Below are positions 40,052 through 48,688 of a DNA stretch of 64,000 nucleotides, piece after piece. The notes under the pieces were generated by a model. The model ran no database searches. It saw nothing but the letters and a program-made list of their open reading frames with translations, and was not told the origin of the DNA. How positions within the stretch are numbered: position 1 is the first letter of the stretch; each line of letters begins with the position of its first letter. The position numbers were made by a program, and so were the translations under genes. The DNA is taken from assembly GCF_001713475.1 (NCBI RefSeq), contig NZ_CP016499.1, forward strand, positions 744,001 to 808,000, written 5' to 3'. The DNA is from Agrobacterium sp. RAC06 (GTDB lineage Bacteria; Pseudomonadota; Alphaproteobacteria; Rhizobiales; Rhizobiaceae).

Positions 40052-40867
40052 TCATGCCCTCGTGCTGAGGTCGCGAGCCTTGCTGCCAGGACGCGGCAGA
40101 AGGCTGACGAGGAAGAGAAGAAGTGCTGCAACGACGATCGACGGTCCCGACGGCGTGTCGTAGGTCAGTGAGCCGAAGAGCCCCATGACAACAGCAATGG
40201 CACCGATCAGCGAAGCGAGGACCGCCATGATTTCCGGTGTCGAGGCGAAGCGCCGTGCGGCGGCGGCCGGAATGATCAGCAGGGATGTAATCAGCAGAAT
40301 GCCGACGATCTTCATGGCAATCGCAATGACGAGCGCCATCAGCAACATGAAGATCAGGCGGGCACGTTCGGGCTGCATGCCCTCGGCCTCGGCCAATTCT
40401 GCATTAACGGTGCCGGCAAGCAGCGGCCGCCAAAGCCAGGCAATGACGCAGACGACAAACAGGCCGCCGATCCAGACGATGGCGACATCGGTCGGCGTGA
40501 CCGCGAGAATGTCACCGAACAGGAAGGCGATGAGGTCGAAGCGCACCCAGGTCATGAAGGCCACCATCACGAGGCCGATGGCAAGCGTTGCATGACTTAG
40601 GATGCCGAGCAGGGCATCGGCCGACAGTCCCTGACGCTTCTGCAGGACGATCAGGATCAGCGACACCATCGAGGCAACGACGAAGACGCTGACCATCAAA
40701 TTGAGCGAGAAGAACAGCGAGAGAGCCACGCCGAGCAGAGCGGAGTGGGCCATGGTGTCGCCGAAATAGGCCATGCGCCGCCAGATCACGAAGCAGCCGA
40801 GTGGACCCGTCGTCAGGGCGAGGCCGATGCCAGCGAGGATGGCGCGCACGAAGAAATCATCAAGCAT
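40052..40867 (-). CDS. znuB: Zinc ABC transporter permease ZnuB
   Basis: The 271-residue membrane protein has the ABC-3 permease layout of about eight helices: FFVRAILAGIGLALTTGPLGCFVIWRRMAYFGDTMAHSALLG at the start, then LSADALLGILSHATLAIGLV (the EAA-like loop facing the ATPase) and a C-terminal ITSLLIIPAAAARRFASTPEIM. It forms the channel of the zinc importer with ZnuC and ZnuA. It overlaps znuC by 8 bases and is followed by zur after one base, so the three genes form one operon. Confidence 0.96.
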   Translation of the reverse strand: MLDDFFVRAILAGIGLALTTGPLGCFVIWRRMAYFGDTMAHSALLGVALSLFFSLNLMVSVFVVASMVSLILIVLQKRQGLSADALLGILSHATLAIGLVMVAFMTWVRFDLIAFLFGDILAVTPTDVAIVWIGGLFVVCVIAWLWRPLLAGTVNAELAEAEGMQPERARLIFMLLMALVIAIAMKIVGILLITSLLIIPAAAARRFASTPEIMAVLASLIGAIAVVMGLFGSLTYDTPSGPSIVVAALLLFLVSLLPRPGSKARDLSTRA

Positions 40868-41783
40868 TGCCGTGCTCCCGGTCCTTCACCGCCGCCAAGG
40901 CAGGCGGCCCATCGTGATGATCATGGCAGTCATGATGGTGATCATGACCGTGATGATCGTGATCGTGGCCATGGTGGTCGTGATGGCCATCATCCGGGTG
41001 GCAATGATCAGTGACGCTGCCATCGGCATGCAGCACGCGCCCGTCCGGCAGATGGGTATGGTCATGGTCGTGGCTGTAGACGGCGAGCGTCCGGGCAGCC
41101 TTGGCACCGAAGAGCTGCATATATTCCGGGCTCTGGCTGACGGCCGCCGGCGTCCCGCGACAGCAGACATGGCCGTTGAGACAGATCACCGTATCGGTTT
41201 CAGCCATGACGACATGCAGGTCATGCGAGATCAGCAGGATACCACAGCCCGTCGAATTGCGGATCGAAGTAATCAGGTCATAAAGAGCGATCTCGCCGGA
41301 GAAATCGACACCTTGGACGGGCTCGTCGAGAACAAGGATATCGGGCTTGCGGGCCATGGCACGCGCCAGCAGAGCACGCTGGAATTCGCCGCCAGAGAGG
41401 TGTTGCACCTCGGCACCCGCGAGGTGGGCGATGCCCACAGCCTCGAGAGCCGCCTCCACCTCCGTATTCGACAAAGGGGAGGTCAGCGTCATCAAACGGC
41501 GAACCGTGAGCGGCATGGTCCAGTCAACGTTCAGGCGCTGCGGCACGTATCCGACGCGGAGACCCGCTTTGCACTCCACCCTGCCCTCGTCTGCCTTGAT
41601 CACGCCGATCGCCATCTTGGCGCTCGTCGACTTACCCGATCCATTCGGGCCGATCAGGGTCACGATCTCGCCGGGACGGACGGAAAAGTCGACCCCGCGG
41701 ACCAGCCAGCGTCCGTTTCGGTAGACACCGGCGCCGGTGAGGGACACCAGCGGTGCGGCCTCCCGTGATTTCATCGCATTCAT
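40860..41783 (-). CDS. znuC: Zinc ABC transporter ATPase ZnuC with His-rich tail
   Basis: The ATPase has Walker A in LIGPNGSGKSTSAK, Q-loop in VGYVPQRLNV, signature VQHLSGGEFQRALLARAM, Walker B in DILVLDEPVQG and the switch His in ISHDLHVV. It powers zinc import through ZnuB. After about residue 235 comes a tail crowded with His and Asp (HDHDHTHLPDG, then a long run rich in DHH and GHD repeats around 268-295), which probably binds zinc in the cytoplasm. The ATG at 41783 (307 residues) is preferred to a start 14 codons upstream inside the operator region. Confidence 0.95.
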   Translation of the reverse strand: MNAMKSREAAPLVSLTGAGVYRNGRWLVRGVDFSVRPGEIVTLIGPNGSGKSTSAKMAIGVIKADEGRVECKAGLRVGYVPQRLNVDWTMPLTVRRLMTLTSPLSNTEVEAALEAVGIAHLAGAEVQHLSGGEFQRALLARAMARKPDILVLDEPVQGVDFSGEIALYDLITSIRNSTGCGILLISHDLHVVMAETDTVICLNGHVCCRGTPAAVSQSPEYMQLFGAKAARTLAVYSHDHDHTHLPDGRVLHADGSVTDHCHPDDGHHDHHGHDHDHHGHDHHHDCHDHHDGPPALAAVKDREHGNA

Positions 41784-41824
41784 GGAGATCTCAAGATTTT
41801 GATGTTGCCTCTCCCTATGCCACA

Positions 41825-41839
41825 CGTTATAGCATAACG
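41825..41839. promoter_or_regulatory. Zur-box-like palindrome 1 (znuA/znuC)
   Basis: CGTTAT-AGC-ATAACG is a perfect 6-base palindrome around a 3-base centre in the 100-base divergent region between znuC and znuA, close to the TGTTATA-type Zur operators of proteobacteria. It can govern both directions. Confidence 0.75.
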
Positions 41840-41847
41840 CAACTTGG

Positions 41848-41866
41848 GTAATATTATTACATAACC
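41848..41866. promoter_or_regulatory. Zur-box-like element 2 upstream of znuA
   Basis: GTAATATTATTACATAACC starts with the perfect palindrome GTAATA-T-TATTAC and matches the element in front of the downstream GTPase gene (43015-43033) at 15 of 19 positions. Shared use by one regulator, Zur, is the simplest explanation. Confidence 0.65.
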
Positions 41867-41883
41867 ATCCTCAGGAGCTGTGC

Positions 41884-42951
41884 ATGACCCGCTATCGCCT
41901 CGGACTGGCTGCCTCGACGGCGTTTCTCTTTCTGTCTCCGACGCTCGCCTCGGCAGCGCCGGATGTCGTCGTCTCGATCAAGCCTGTGCATTCGCTTGTT
42001 GCCTCGATCATGAAGGGTGTCGGTGAACCGTCTCTGATCGTGGAGGGTGCGGCTTCGCCGCATACCTACTCGCTTAAACCTTCCAATGCGCGGGCACTTG
42101 AGAACGCTGACTTGGTCTTCTGGGTTGGCCCCGGACTTGAGGCCTTCCTTGAAAAGCCGCTTGAGGCGCTGCCAAAGAATGCCAAGGTCGTCGAACTGGA
42201 AGATGCGCCCGGCCTCACCAAGCTTCCGTTCCGTGAAGGCGGGGCATTCGAGGGCCATGACCATGACGCGAATGAGGAAGAAGGCCATGCCCACGGGCAT
42301 GATGACCATGGCCATGAGGAAACCGCCGCCGAGGCCGGCCATGATCATGACCACGGTCACGGGCATGATCACGGACACGAACAGGAAGCCGCCGAGGCTG
42401 GTCACGAACACGAGCACGACGACCACGCGCATGGCGGCATGGACATGCATCTCTGGCTCGATCCGACAAACGCCAAAGCCATGGCCACCGAGATCACCAA
42501 GAGCCTTATTGAAGTCGACCCATCGAACAAGTCGAACTACGAGGCCAATCTGACGGCCGTCAATTCCGAGATCAACGCTCTCGATACAGAGATCGCCGCG
42601 CAGCTGAAGCCGGTACTCGAGAAGCCGTTCATCGTATTCCACGACGCCTATCAGTATTTTGAGAAGCACTACGGTGTGCGCGTTGCCGGTTCGGTGACTG
42701 TGAGCCCGGAGACCATGCCGGGTGCAGAACGCCTGTCCACCATCCACGCCAAGATCGAGGAGCTCGGAGCGGCCTGCGTCTTCGCCGAGCCGCAGTTTGA
42801 ACCCAAGCTGATCGGCGTCGTGACGGAGGGAACCGAAGCCAAGTCCGGCGTTCTCGATCCCGAAGGTGGTGCGCTGGAAGCGGGGCCTGCCCTGTATGGC
42901 CAGCTGATGCGCAATCTGGCGACGTCGATCAGCACCTGCTTGTCTCAGTAA
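41884..42951 (+). CDS. znuA: Zinc ABC transporter substrate-binding protein ZnuA
   Basis: ZnuA captures zinc in the periplasm and hands it to ZnuB. The 355-residue product has a signal peptide (cleavage near ASAAP, residue 25) and the cluster A-I fold: [16 protein letters not shown], then the first metal His in [17 protein letters not shown] long His/Asp/Glu-rich loop (about 123-185) follows, then [15 protein letters not shown] (second His), [16 protein letters not shown] (third His) and a C-terminal EPQFEPKLI segment. An AGGAG site lies 6 bases before the ATG. It is divergent from znuC and followed by a terminator. Confidence 0.96.
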   Translation: MTRYRLGLAASTAFLFLSPTLASAAPDVVVSIKPVHSLVASIMKGVGEPSLIVEGAASPHTYSLKPSNARALENADLVFWVGPGLEAFLEKPLEALPKNAKVVELEDAPGLTKLPFREGGAFEGHDHDANEEEGHAHGHDDHGHEETAAEAGHDHDHGHGHDHGHEQEAAEAGHEHEHDDHAHGGMDMHLWLDPTNAKAMATEITKSLIEVDPSNKSNYEANLTAVNSEINALDTEIAAQLKPVLEKPFIVFHDAYQYFEKHYGVRVAGSVTVSPETMPGAERLSTIHAKIEELGAACVFAEPQFEPKLIGVVTEGTEAKSGVLDPEGGALEAGPALYGQLMRNLATSISTCLSQ

Positions 42952-42973
42952 TCCCATCCCTCCCCCGGGCGAC

Positions 42974-43002
42974 AAAGGCGGGACTTCGGTTCCGCCTTTT
43001 TC
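42974..43002 (+). terminator. Intrinsic terminator of znuA
   Basis: AAAGGCGGGA (42974-42983) pairs with TTCCGCCTTT (42990-42999), closed by a CTTCGG tetraloop-like turn, and runs into TTTTTC. Confidence 0.9.
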
Positions 43003-43014
43003 AGATCACCATTT

Positions 43015-43033
43015 GTTATGTTATTACATTAAC
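43015..43033 (+). promoter_or_regulatory. Zur-box-like element upstream of the COG0523 GTPase
   Basis: GTTATGTTATTACATTAAC is nearly palindromic (TGTTAT and ATTACA halves, GTTA and TAAC ends) and closely matches element 2 at znuA. It ends 10 bases before the start codon of the GTPase gene, a position that would block transcription or initiation. Confidence 0.7.
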
Positions 43034-43043
43034 TAGGAGCCTC

Positions 43044-44234
43044 ATGAAAAAGCTACCTGTAACCGTTCTCTCCGGGTTTCTCGGCGCCGGAAAAACGACG
43101 CTGCTCAATCACGTACTCGCAAACCGCGATGGCTTGCGCGTAGCCGTCATCGTCAACGACATGAGCGAGGTCAACATCGACTCGGCACTCGTGCGCGGCG
43201 GTGATGCATCCCTGTCACGCACGCAGGAACAACTGGTCGAAATGAGCAATGGCTGCATCTGTTGCACGCTGCGTGATGACCTGTTGAACGAAGTTCGCGG
43301 CCTCGCCGAGCAGGGTCGCTTCGACTATCTGCTGATCGAGGCGACGGGCATTGCAGAGCCCTTGCCGATCGCCACCACCTTCGATTTCCGCGATGAGGAA
43401 GGCCGCAGTCTCTCGGATATCGCGCAGCTCGACACAATGGTGACCGTCGTCGATGCCGCCAATCTGATCGGAGACTATTCCTCCAGCGACTTCCTTGCCG
43501 ATCGTGGCGAGACGGCTGGTGAAAACGACAACCGGACGCTGGTCGATCTGCTTGTCGAGCAGATCGAATTCGCCGATGTCATCATCCTCAACAAGGTCGG
43601 CACAGCGACCCCGGATCAGCTCGACGCGGCACGCAAGATCATTGCAGGTCTCAATGCCGATGCGCGGGTGATCGAAACCGATTTCGCCGAGGTGGCGGCA
43701 AAGGACATCCTCGGAACCGGGCTGTTTGATCTCGCCAAGGCGGAGACGCATCCGCTGTGGTTCCAGGAACTGCATGGCTTTCGCGATCATGTTCCGGAAA
43801 CCGATGAGTACGGCATCCGCTCTTTTGTCTACCGGGCACGAGCGCCATTCGATCCGACACGCTTCCGGGCCTTTCTCGATCGTCCCTGGCCGGGCGTCAT
43901 TCGTGCCAAGGGCTTCTTCTGGCTTGCCACCCGACCGCATCATGTCGGCGAGATGAGCCAGGCAGGACCACTCGTCCGCACGACGAAAATGGGGCTCTGG
44001 TGGGCATCTGTGCCGAAATCACGCTGGCCGGACGATCCTGGCTTCCTCGACGCGATGGCGCCCTATCTGGATAAGGAATGGGGCGACCGACGACAGGAAC
44101 TCGTCTTCATCGGCGCCGATCCAATGGATCAGCGCAGGATCGAAGCCGAGCTCGATGCGTGCCTGGTGGCGGAAAAGAGCTTCACGCCTTCTGCCTGGGA
44201 AAGCCTTGCCGATCCCTTTGTGCGATGGGCTTGA
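43044..44234 (+). CDS. COG0523 GTPase, putative zinc chaperone (ZigA/YeiR-like)
   Basis: The 396-residue protein is a CobW-family G3E GTPase: Walker A in GFLGAGKTT (11-19), metal motif CICC (71-74) in [13 protein letters not shown], the [15 protein letters not shown] block, NKVG guanine motif and a CobW C-terminal domain (about 265-390) with FFWLATRP. Members controlled by Zur are zinc chaperones that work under zinc starvation. A Zur-box-like element directly upstream and the neighbouring znu genes support that here, rather than a cobalamin role. It ends one base before the convergent lpxB. Confidence 0.92.
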   Translation: MKKLPVTVLSGFLGAGKTTLLNHVLANRDGLRVAVIVNDMSEVNIDSALVRGGDASLSRTQEQLVEMSNGCICCTLRDDLLNEVRGLAEQGRFDYLLIEATGIAEPLPIATTFDFRDEEGRSLSDIAQLDTMVTVVDAANLIGDYSSSDFLADRGETAGENDNRTLVDLLVEQIEFADVIILNKVGTATPDQLDAARKIIAGLNADARVIETDFAEVAAKDILGTGLFDLAKAETHPLWFQELHGFRDHVPETDEYGIRSFVYRARAPFDPTRFRAFLDRPWPGVIRAKGFFWLATRPHHVGEMSQAGPLVRTTKMGLWWASVPKSRWPDDPGFLDAMAPYLDKEWGDRRQELVFIGADPMDQRRIEAELDACLVAEKSFTPSAWESLADPFVRWA

Positions 44235-44235
44235 G

Positions 44236-45411
44236 TCAGAGCCTGCCGCGCTTTTGAAGCACAGACAGAACCACGGCCGCGCCGGCTTGACCGGCCGGCC
44301 TTTCCGTCTGCAGCCTTTGCCAGACGTCGTCATAGCCCGCGAGCATCGAGGCGCGCTGCGGCGTGTGCGTCGCCAGCCGCTCGGCCCAGCGGACGAGGCT
44401 TGCAGGGCGCAAGACATCGTTGAAGTATTCCGGAATGACCGCGTAGTCGGCGATCAGGTTCGGCAACGCACCGGTCCAGATCTTGATGCGGTGACTAAGC
44501 ATTCTGATGATCCAGTCGCCCTTGTAGGTCGAGACCACGGGCACATGCGCAAGTGCCAGTTCCAGGATCACGGTCCCTGAGGCGGCGATCGCGGCATCCG
44601 CTTCTTCGAAGGCGCGCCACTTCGCTTCGTCTCCGAGCAAGATCTCGGGTCTCAATGTCCAACTCTGAGTGATCTCCCGGACACGTGCTTCCTGACGTGG
44701 CACAGTGGGGAGCACGAAGCGTGTATCGCCATTGCGAGCGACGAATTCCTGCATGGCTTCACCAAATACCGGCAGAAGCTGCGTGATTTCGCCACCGCGC
44801 GAACCGGGCAGGAGAAGGATGGTCCGCTTGTCGCCCGCAGCTCTCACTTCCCTCACCTTGCGTGCTTCCCGTATCCTCAGAATGTCGGCATTGCTTGCGA
44901 GCCGATGACCGACAAAATGGGTCTCCGGACCGCCGAGACGCTGCATCACCGCTGGCTCGAAGGGCAGAACGGCGAGAACAGCATCGACATAGGCGAGCAT
45001 CGCCTTGGCGCGATATTCCTTCCACGCCCAGACGCTGGGGCAGACATAGTTCACGACCGGCAGATCCGGCAGCTTCTGCCGAACCTTCCTGGCCACGCGA
45101 TGGGTGAAATCGGGACTGTCGACGATCAGGAGCAAGTCCGGCTTGGCCGCAACAATCGCATCGGCTGTCCAGGAGATCAGCTTGATCAGCCGGGGCAGCT
45201 TCGACAGCACCTGGGTAATGCCCATGATCGAGAGTTCGGAGAAGTCGAAGAGCGACTTCAATCCTTGAGCCTCAAGCGCCTCACCACCGACGCCGACGAG
45301 TTCGACCGGCCCTGAATGCAACGTCTTCAGATACGCAACCAGATCTGCACCCAGGAGATCGCCGGAGACCTCACCGGCGATGACGGCAATCTTCAAAGGT
45401 TTGTCCGACAT
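44236..45411 (-). CDS. lpxB: Lipid-A-disaccharide synthase
   Basis: LpxB joins UDP-2,3-diacylglucosamine and lipid X to form the lipid A disaccharide. The 391-residue GT19 glycosyltransferase shows KIAVIAGEVSGDLLGADLV, GVGGEALEAQGLKSLFDFSELSIMG, LLIVDSPDFTHRVARKVR and VVNYVCPSVWAWKEYRAKAML, followed by FVGHRL, LLPGSRGGEI and AASGTVILELAL. It is the last gene of the envelope operon, 5 bases after lpxI. Its stop is one base from the convergent GTPase stop. Confidence 0.97.
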   Translation of the reverse strand: MSDKPLKIAVIAGEVSGDLLGADLVAYLKTLHSGPVELVGVGGEALEAQGLKSLFDFSELSIMGITQVLSKLPRLIKLISWTADAIVAAKPDLLLIVDSPDFTHRVARKVRQKLPDLPVVNYVCPSVWAWKEYRAKAMLAYVDAVLAVLPFEPAVMQRLGGPETHFVGHRLASNADILRIREARKVREVRAAGDKRTILLLPGSRGGEITQLLPVFGEAMQEFVARNGDTRFVLPTVPRQEARVREITQSWTLRPEILLGDEAKWRAFEEADAAIAASGTVILELALAHVPVVSTYKGDWIIRMLSHRIKIWTGALPNLIADYAVIPEYFNDVLRPASLVRWAERLATHTPQRASMLAGYDDVWQRLQTERPAGQAGAAVVLSVLQKRGRL

Positions 45412-45416
45412 ATTGC

Positions 45417-46298
45417 CTACTCCTTGCGCGAACGATCCAGACCGACGACGAACAGACCGGCAGCATCTGCCGCCGCAATCATAGCCTCACGCTCGACAAC
45501 CAGCGCGCGGCCGGCTTCAACCGCTATGCCGGCAAGCCCTGCGGCCTTGGCATTCTCGACGGTCGAGACGCCGATGGTCGGCAGATCGGCCCGCAGATCC
45601 TGCTGCGGCTTGCAGAGTTTGACCAGAACGCCCTTGCGGCGCCTGGAAATTCGCCCCTCTGCGCGCAGACCCTGGACACGTGAAAGCATTGCGTCGGTGC
45701 CCTCGACACCCTCCAGCGCCACGATGCGGCCGCCGACGGCAACAGCACCCTGCCCTACATCCAGCCGGCCCAGGGCTTCGGCGGCCTCTGCCGCCTTTTC
45801 AATGTCACGCTCGTCATCAGCATCGGGAGATACGGCACCAAGCGGTCCGACCGTCGCCAGCAATCCCGGCAGGATCTCGTGGGCGCCCAGCACTTCGCAG
45901 CCCTGTGCTTCGATCAGCGAGATGACCATGCGCAGCACAGCATCGTCGCCGCCGGCCAACAGCGTTTTCAACGCCCTCGGCAGCTTCAGCAATGATTTCA
46001 GATTGACCCGGATTTCGCCGAAAGCCGGTCGGCGCTTGACCGCACCCGACATGACGACCCGGCGAATGTCGTGCTGGCGAAAAAGAGCCGACAGGCCGGC
46101 CATGTCGCCGACGCCGATGACGGCGTTTTCAAAGCCCTGCCAGATATCATCGGCCTCGTTCTTCAGCCTGAGAACGAAAGGATCTTCGCCGGCTGCCCGT
46201 GCTGCTTCGGCAAGAAAAAGCGGTAGCTTTCCACTGCCGGCAATAATGGCCAGGCGACCGGTCCGTGGCAGGCCGTCCGGTTGAGCGGCCGCCGTCAT
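45417..46298 (-). CDS. lpxI: UDP-2,3-diacylglucosamine pyrophosphatase LpxI
   Basis: LpxI makes lipid X (2,3-diacylglucosamine 1-phosphate) from the UDP form, replacing the LpxH enzyme of E. coli. The 293-residue product has the DUF1009 layout: an N-terminal domain (RLAIIAGSGKLPLFLAEAA, RRVVMSGAVKRRPAF) and a C-terminal catalytic domain (VGQGAVAVGGRIVALEGVEGTDAMLSR, VLVKLCKPQQDLRADLPTIG). The ATG at 46298 directly follows a GTG codon that could also initiate; both lie a few bases after the lpxA stop. It sits between lpxA and lpxB. Confidence 0.95.
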   Translation of the reverse strand: MTAAAQPDGLPRTGRLAIIAGSGKLPLFLAEAARAAGEDPFVLRLKNEADDIWQGFENAVIGVGDMAGLSALFRQHDIRRVVMSGAVKRRPAFGEIRVNLKSLLKLPRALKTLLAGGDDAVLRMVISLIEAQGCEVLGAHEILPGLLATVGPLGAVSPDADDERDIEKAAEAAEALGRLDVGQGAVAVGGRIVALEGVEGTDAMLSRVQGLRAEGRISRRRKGVLVKLCKPQQDLRADLPTIGVSTVENAKAAGLAGIAVEAGRALVVEREAMIAAADAAGLFVVGLDRSRKE

Positions 46299-46301
46299 CA
46301 C

Positions 46302-47117
46302 TCAGTTCTTGCCGCGATTGGGCGAGGACAGTGCCCGATCGCTTTCGGCGGCGATGAAGTCGAGGATTTCGATCACCGGAGCGCAATCCAGATACTCGTC
46401 GCGAATGGCGGCCGCATTGGTACGGGCCGATCCTTCGCTTTCGAAGATCTGTTTGAAGGCGCGACGAACCTGGTGGATCACCGAGCGCTCGATACCGGCG
46501 CGGGTCATGCCGACCACATTCAGGCCGCCGAGAATGCCGGGATTGCCGTTCAGCATGCCATAGGGAATGACATCGTAGGCAACGGCGGACAAACCACCGA
46601 TGAATGCCTGACGGCCGATACGAGTGAACTGGTGCACGGCGCAGCCACCGCTGAGAATGGCTTTGTCACCGACGTGAACATGGCCGGCCAGCATGACGTT
46701 GTTCGACAGGATGATGTCATTGCCGAGAATGCAGTCATGGGCGACATGCGAATTGGCCAAGAACAGGCAGTTGTCGCCGACGCGGGTGATACCGCCACCG
46801 CCGACCGTGCCGCAGTTCATTGTCACACCTTCACGCATGGTGCAGTTTTCACCGACGACCAGCGTGGAATCTTCGCCCGCCTCGTGCAGACTTTGCGAGA
46901 CACCGCCGATCACGGCCATCGGGTGGATCTTGGTGCCGGCGCCGATTTCGGTCAGACCGGTGACAACAGCGTTCGAAACGAGCTCGACGCCGTCTTTCAG
47001 CGTCACGCGCGACCCCACCCGGCAAAACGGACCGATCCGGACATTCTCGCCGATCACCGCGCCGTCTTCGACCACGGCCATCGGATGGATGACGGCGCTT
47101 GCGGCAATCTGGCTCAT
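46302..47117 (-). CDS. lpxA: UDP-N-acetylglucosamine O-acyltransferase
   Basis: LpxA puts the first 3-hydroxyacyl chain on UDP-GlcNAc to start lipid A synthesis. The 271-residue left-handed beta helix shows [26 protein letters not shown], the catalytic His region [50 protein letters not shown] and [16 protein letters not shown], then a helical C-terminus. It overlaps fabZ by 4 bases (ATGA), so translation is coupled. lpxI follows 3 bases after its stop. Confidence 0.97.
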   Translation of the reverse strand: MSQIAASAVIHPMAVVEDGAVIGENVRIGPFCRVGSRVTLKDGVELVSNAVVTGLTEIGAGTKIHPMAVIGGVSQSLHEAGEDSTLVVGENCTMREGVTMNCGTVGGGGITRVGDNCLFLANSHVAHDCILGNDIILSNNVMLAGHVHVGDKAILSGGCAVHQFTRIGRQAFIGGLSAVAYDVIPYGMLNGNPGILGGLNVVGMTRAGIERSVIHQVRRAFKQIFESEGSARTNAAAIRDEYLDCAPVIEILDFIAAESDRALSSPNRGKN

Positions 47118-47581
47118 TTCTGATCCTTGCGCATGATCATGGCACCAATGTCGGCCTCGGCGACCAGAGCTCCGTCAACCTTGGCGTCGCAATGGAATTT
47201 CCAGATATTGCCGCGCTGCTTCTGCTTGACGACATGGAATTCAACGCGATCGCCAGGAACGACCGGCTTGCGGAAACGCGCGTTATCGATCGTCATGAAA
47301 TAGACGAGATTTCCGCCCTCGCCCTGAAGCCGAGCACAGATGGCGCCGGCGGTCTGGGCCATGCCTTCGATCAGAAGGACGCCCGGCATGATCGGGCTTT
47401 CCGGGAAATGTCCGGTGAAATGCGGTTCGTTCGCCGTGACATTCTTGATGCCAATGGCGGAATTGTCGCCGTCAATCTCGATGATCTTGTCCACCAGCAG
47501 GAAGGGATAGCGGTGGGGCAGAAGCTTCATGATCTCGAGGATATCAGCGGAACCCAATTCGCTCTTCGCGAGTTCAGTCAT
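47114..47581 (-). CDS. fabZ: 3-hydroxyacyl-ACP dehydratase FabZ
   Basis: FabZ dehydrates beta-hydroxyacyl-ACP in fatty acid elongation and competes with LpxA and LpxD for the same acyl-ACP pool. The 155-residue hot-dog protein has [20 protein letters not shown], the active-site block [26 protein letters not shown] (His and Glu) and [15 protein letters not shown]. It overlaps lpxD upstream by 8 bases and lpxA downstream by 4 bases, within one operon. Confidence 0.97.
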   Translation of the reverse strand: MTELAKSELGSADILEIMKLLPHRYPFLLVDKIIEIDGDNSAIGIKNVTANEPHFTGHFPESPIMPGVLLIEGMAQTAGAICARLQGEGGNLVYFMTIDNARFRKPVVPGDRVEFHVVKQKQRGNIWKFHCDAKVDGALVAEADIGAMIMRKDQK

Positions 47582-48638
47582 TGCTGGTTCCTTTTTCCTT
47601 GGCGCGGCTGTCGTAGCGGCTGAGCGTATCGGCCACCTCGCGCAGATAATCCTTCAACGGGCGGGCTGGAACGCCGCCGTATTTCTCACCGGGCGGCACC
47701 TCGGCCAGAACGCCGCTCATGGCGGCAATCTGAGCACCATCGCCGATCTTGATATGGCCGTTGATGCCGGCAGCACCGCCAATCATCACGCCATCACCGA
47801 TCACCGTACTTCCGGCAATGCCGACCTGGCTGACGATGCCGCAGTGGCGGCCGATACGAACGTTATGGCCGATCTGAACGAGGTTATCGATCTTCGTTCC
47901 CTCACCGATCACGGTGTCGTCCATCGTGCCGCGATCGATCGTGGTGTTGGCGCCGATCTCGACATGGTCCTGGATGATCACGCGACCGATCTGGACGATC
48001 TTCAGCATGCCGCGAGGACCCGGTGCGTAACCGAAACCGTCCTGTCCGATGCGGGCACCGTTATGAATGATGACATTGTTGCCGACGAGAGCGACCTGGA
48101 TTGTCGCACCACCTGCAATCACGCAGTCGCGACCGATCCGAACACCCGGACCGATCACCGCACCCGGGCCGATCCGCGTACCACTGCCGATTTCGACATC
48201 AGCGCCGATCACGGCCATGGCCTCGACTTCGACACCATCTTCGAGCTTCGCTGTCGGATCGACATAGGCTGCCGGTGAGATCCGAGCCGGCTCCGTCGTC
48301 ATCCTGATGGGCTTTAAGGCCGTCGGATGCAGGATTGCGCCTGCAAGAGCGAAAGCGGTCTGAGCGCTCTTGGCGAGAAGAACGGGAATATGGGGTGGAA
48401 TAAGGGAGAGAAGCGGCTTTTCGCAGAAGATTGCAGCCGCCTGGCAGGTCACCAGTTCTTCCTTGTTGCGGCGGGAAAGGATGTAGCAGACATCCCCTTC
48501 CTTCGCTCTTGAGACCGGCGATACGGACCTTACGATCCGTCCGCCCTGGCTCTCGTCCTGCAATTCCGCCCCCGTCTGGGCTGCAAGCGCAGCCAGGGTC
48601 ACCCCGGCATGGGGCGGAAAGAAATGATTATGGTCCAT
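47574..48638 (-). CDS. lpxD: UDP-3-O-acylglucosamine N-acyltransferase
   Basis: LpxD adds the second hydroxyacyl chain in lipid A synthesis. The 354-residue product has an N-terminal uridine-binding domain ([24 protein letters not shown]) and a long hexapeptide-repeat beta helix ([35 protein letters not shown] and on) with [20 protein letters not shown] and [18 protein letters not shown], then a C-terminal helix. I start at the ATG at 48638 rather than the TTG two codons before. bamA lies 50 bases upstream, where E. coli would have skp; no skp is present here. Confidence 0.97.
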   Translation of the reverse strand: MDHNHFFPPHAGVTLAALAAQTGAELQDESQGGRIVRSVSPVSRAKEGDVCYILSRRNKEELVTCQAAAIFCEKPLLSLIPPHIPVLLAKSAQTAFALAGAILHPTALKPIRMTTEPARISPAAYVDPTAKLEDGVEVEAMAVIGADVEIGSGTRIGPGAVIGPGVRIGRDCVIAGGATIQVALVGNNVIIHNGARIGQDGFGYAPGPRGMLKIVQIGRVIIQDHVEIGANTTIDRGTMDDTVIGEGTKIDNLVQIGHNVRIGRHCGIVSQVGIAGSTVIGDGVMIGGAAGINGHIKIGDGAQIAAMSGVLAEVPPGEKYGGVPARPLKDYLREVADTLSRYDSRAKEKGTSND

Positions 48639-48688
48639 CAGCAAACGCTCCAGAACGTCAACCTGTCAGCAGTTCTGGACAGCCAGTC

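Noticed and set aside
40912..40990. Short tandem repeat resembling a CRISPR-like or satellite array
   Set aside because: It is a coding tract for His/Asp-rich residues in frame with ZnuC; there are no spacers or constant repeats.
40745..41768. Open frames on the plus strand opposite znuC, including one with many HDD/HRD repeats
   Set aside because: The repeat is the His-codon tract of znuC read on the other strand; znuC shows all ABC motifs.
48650..48678. CCAGAAC/GTTCTGG repeat between bamA and lpxD as a terminator
   Set aside because: 7-base stem with a 15-base loop and no T-run, inside an operon; not convincing.
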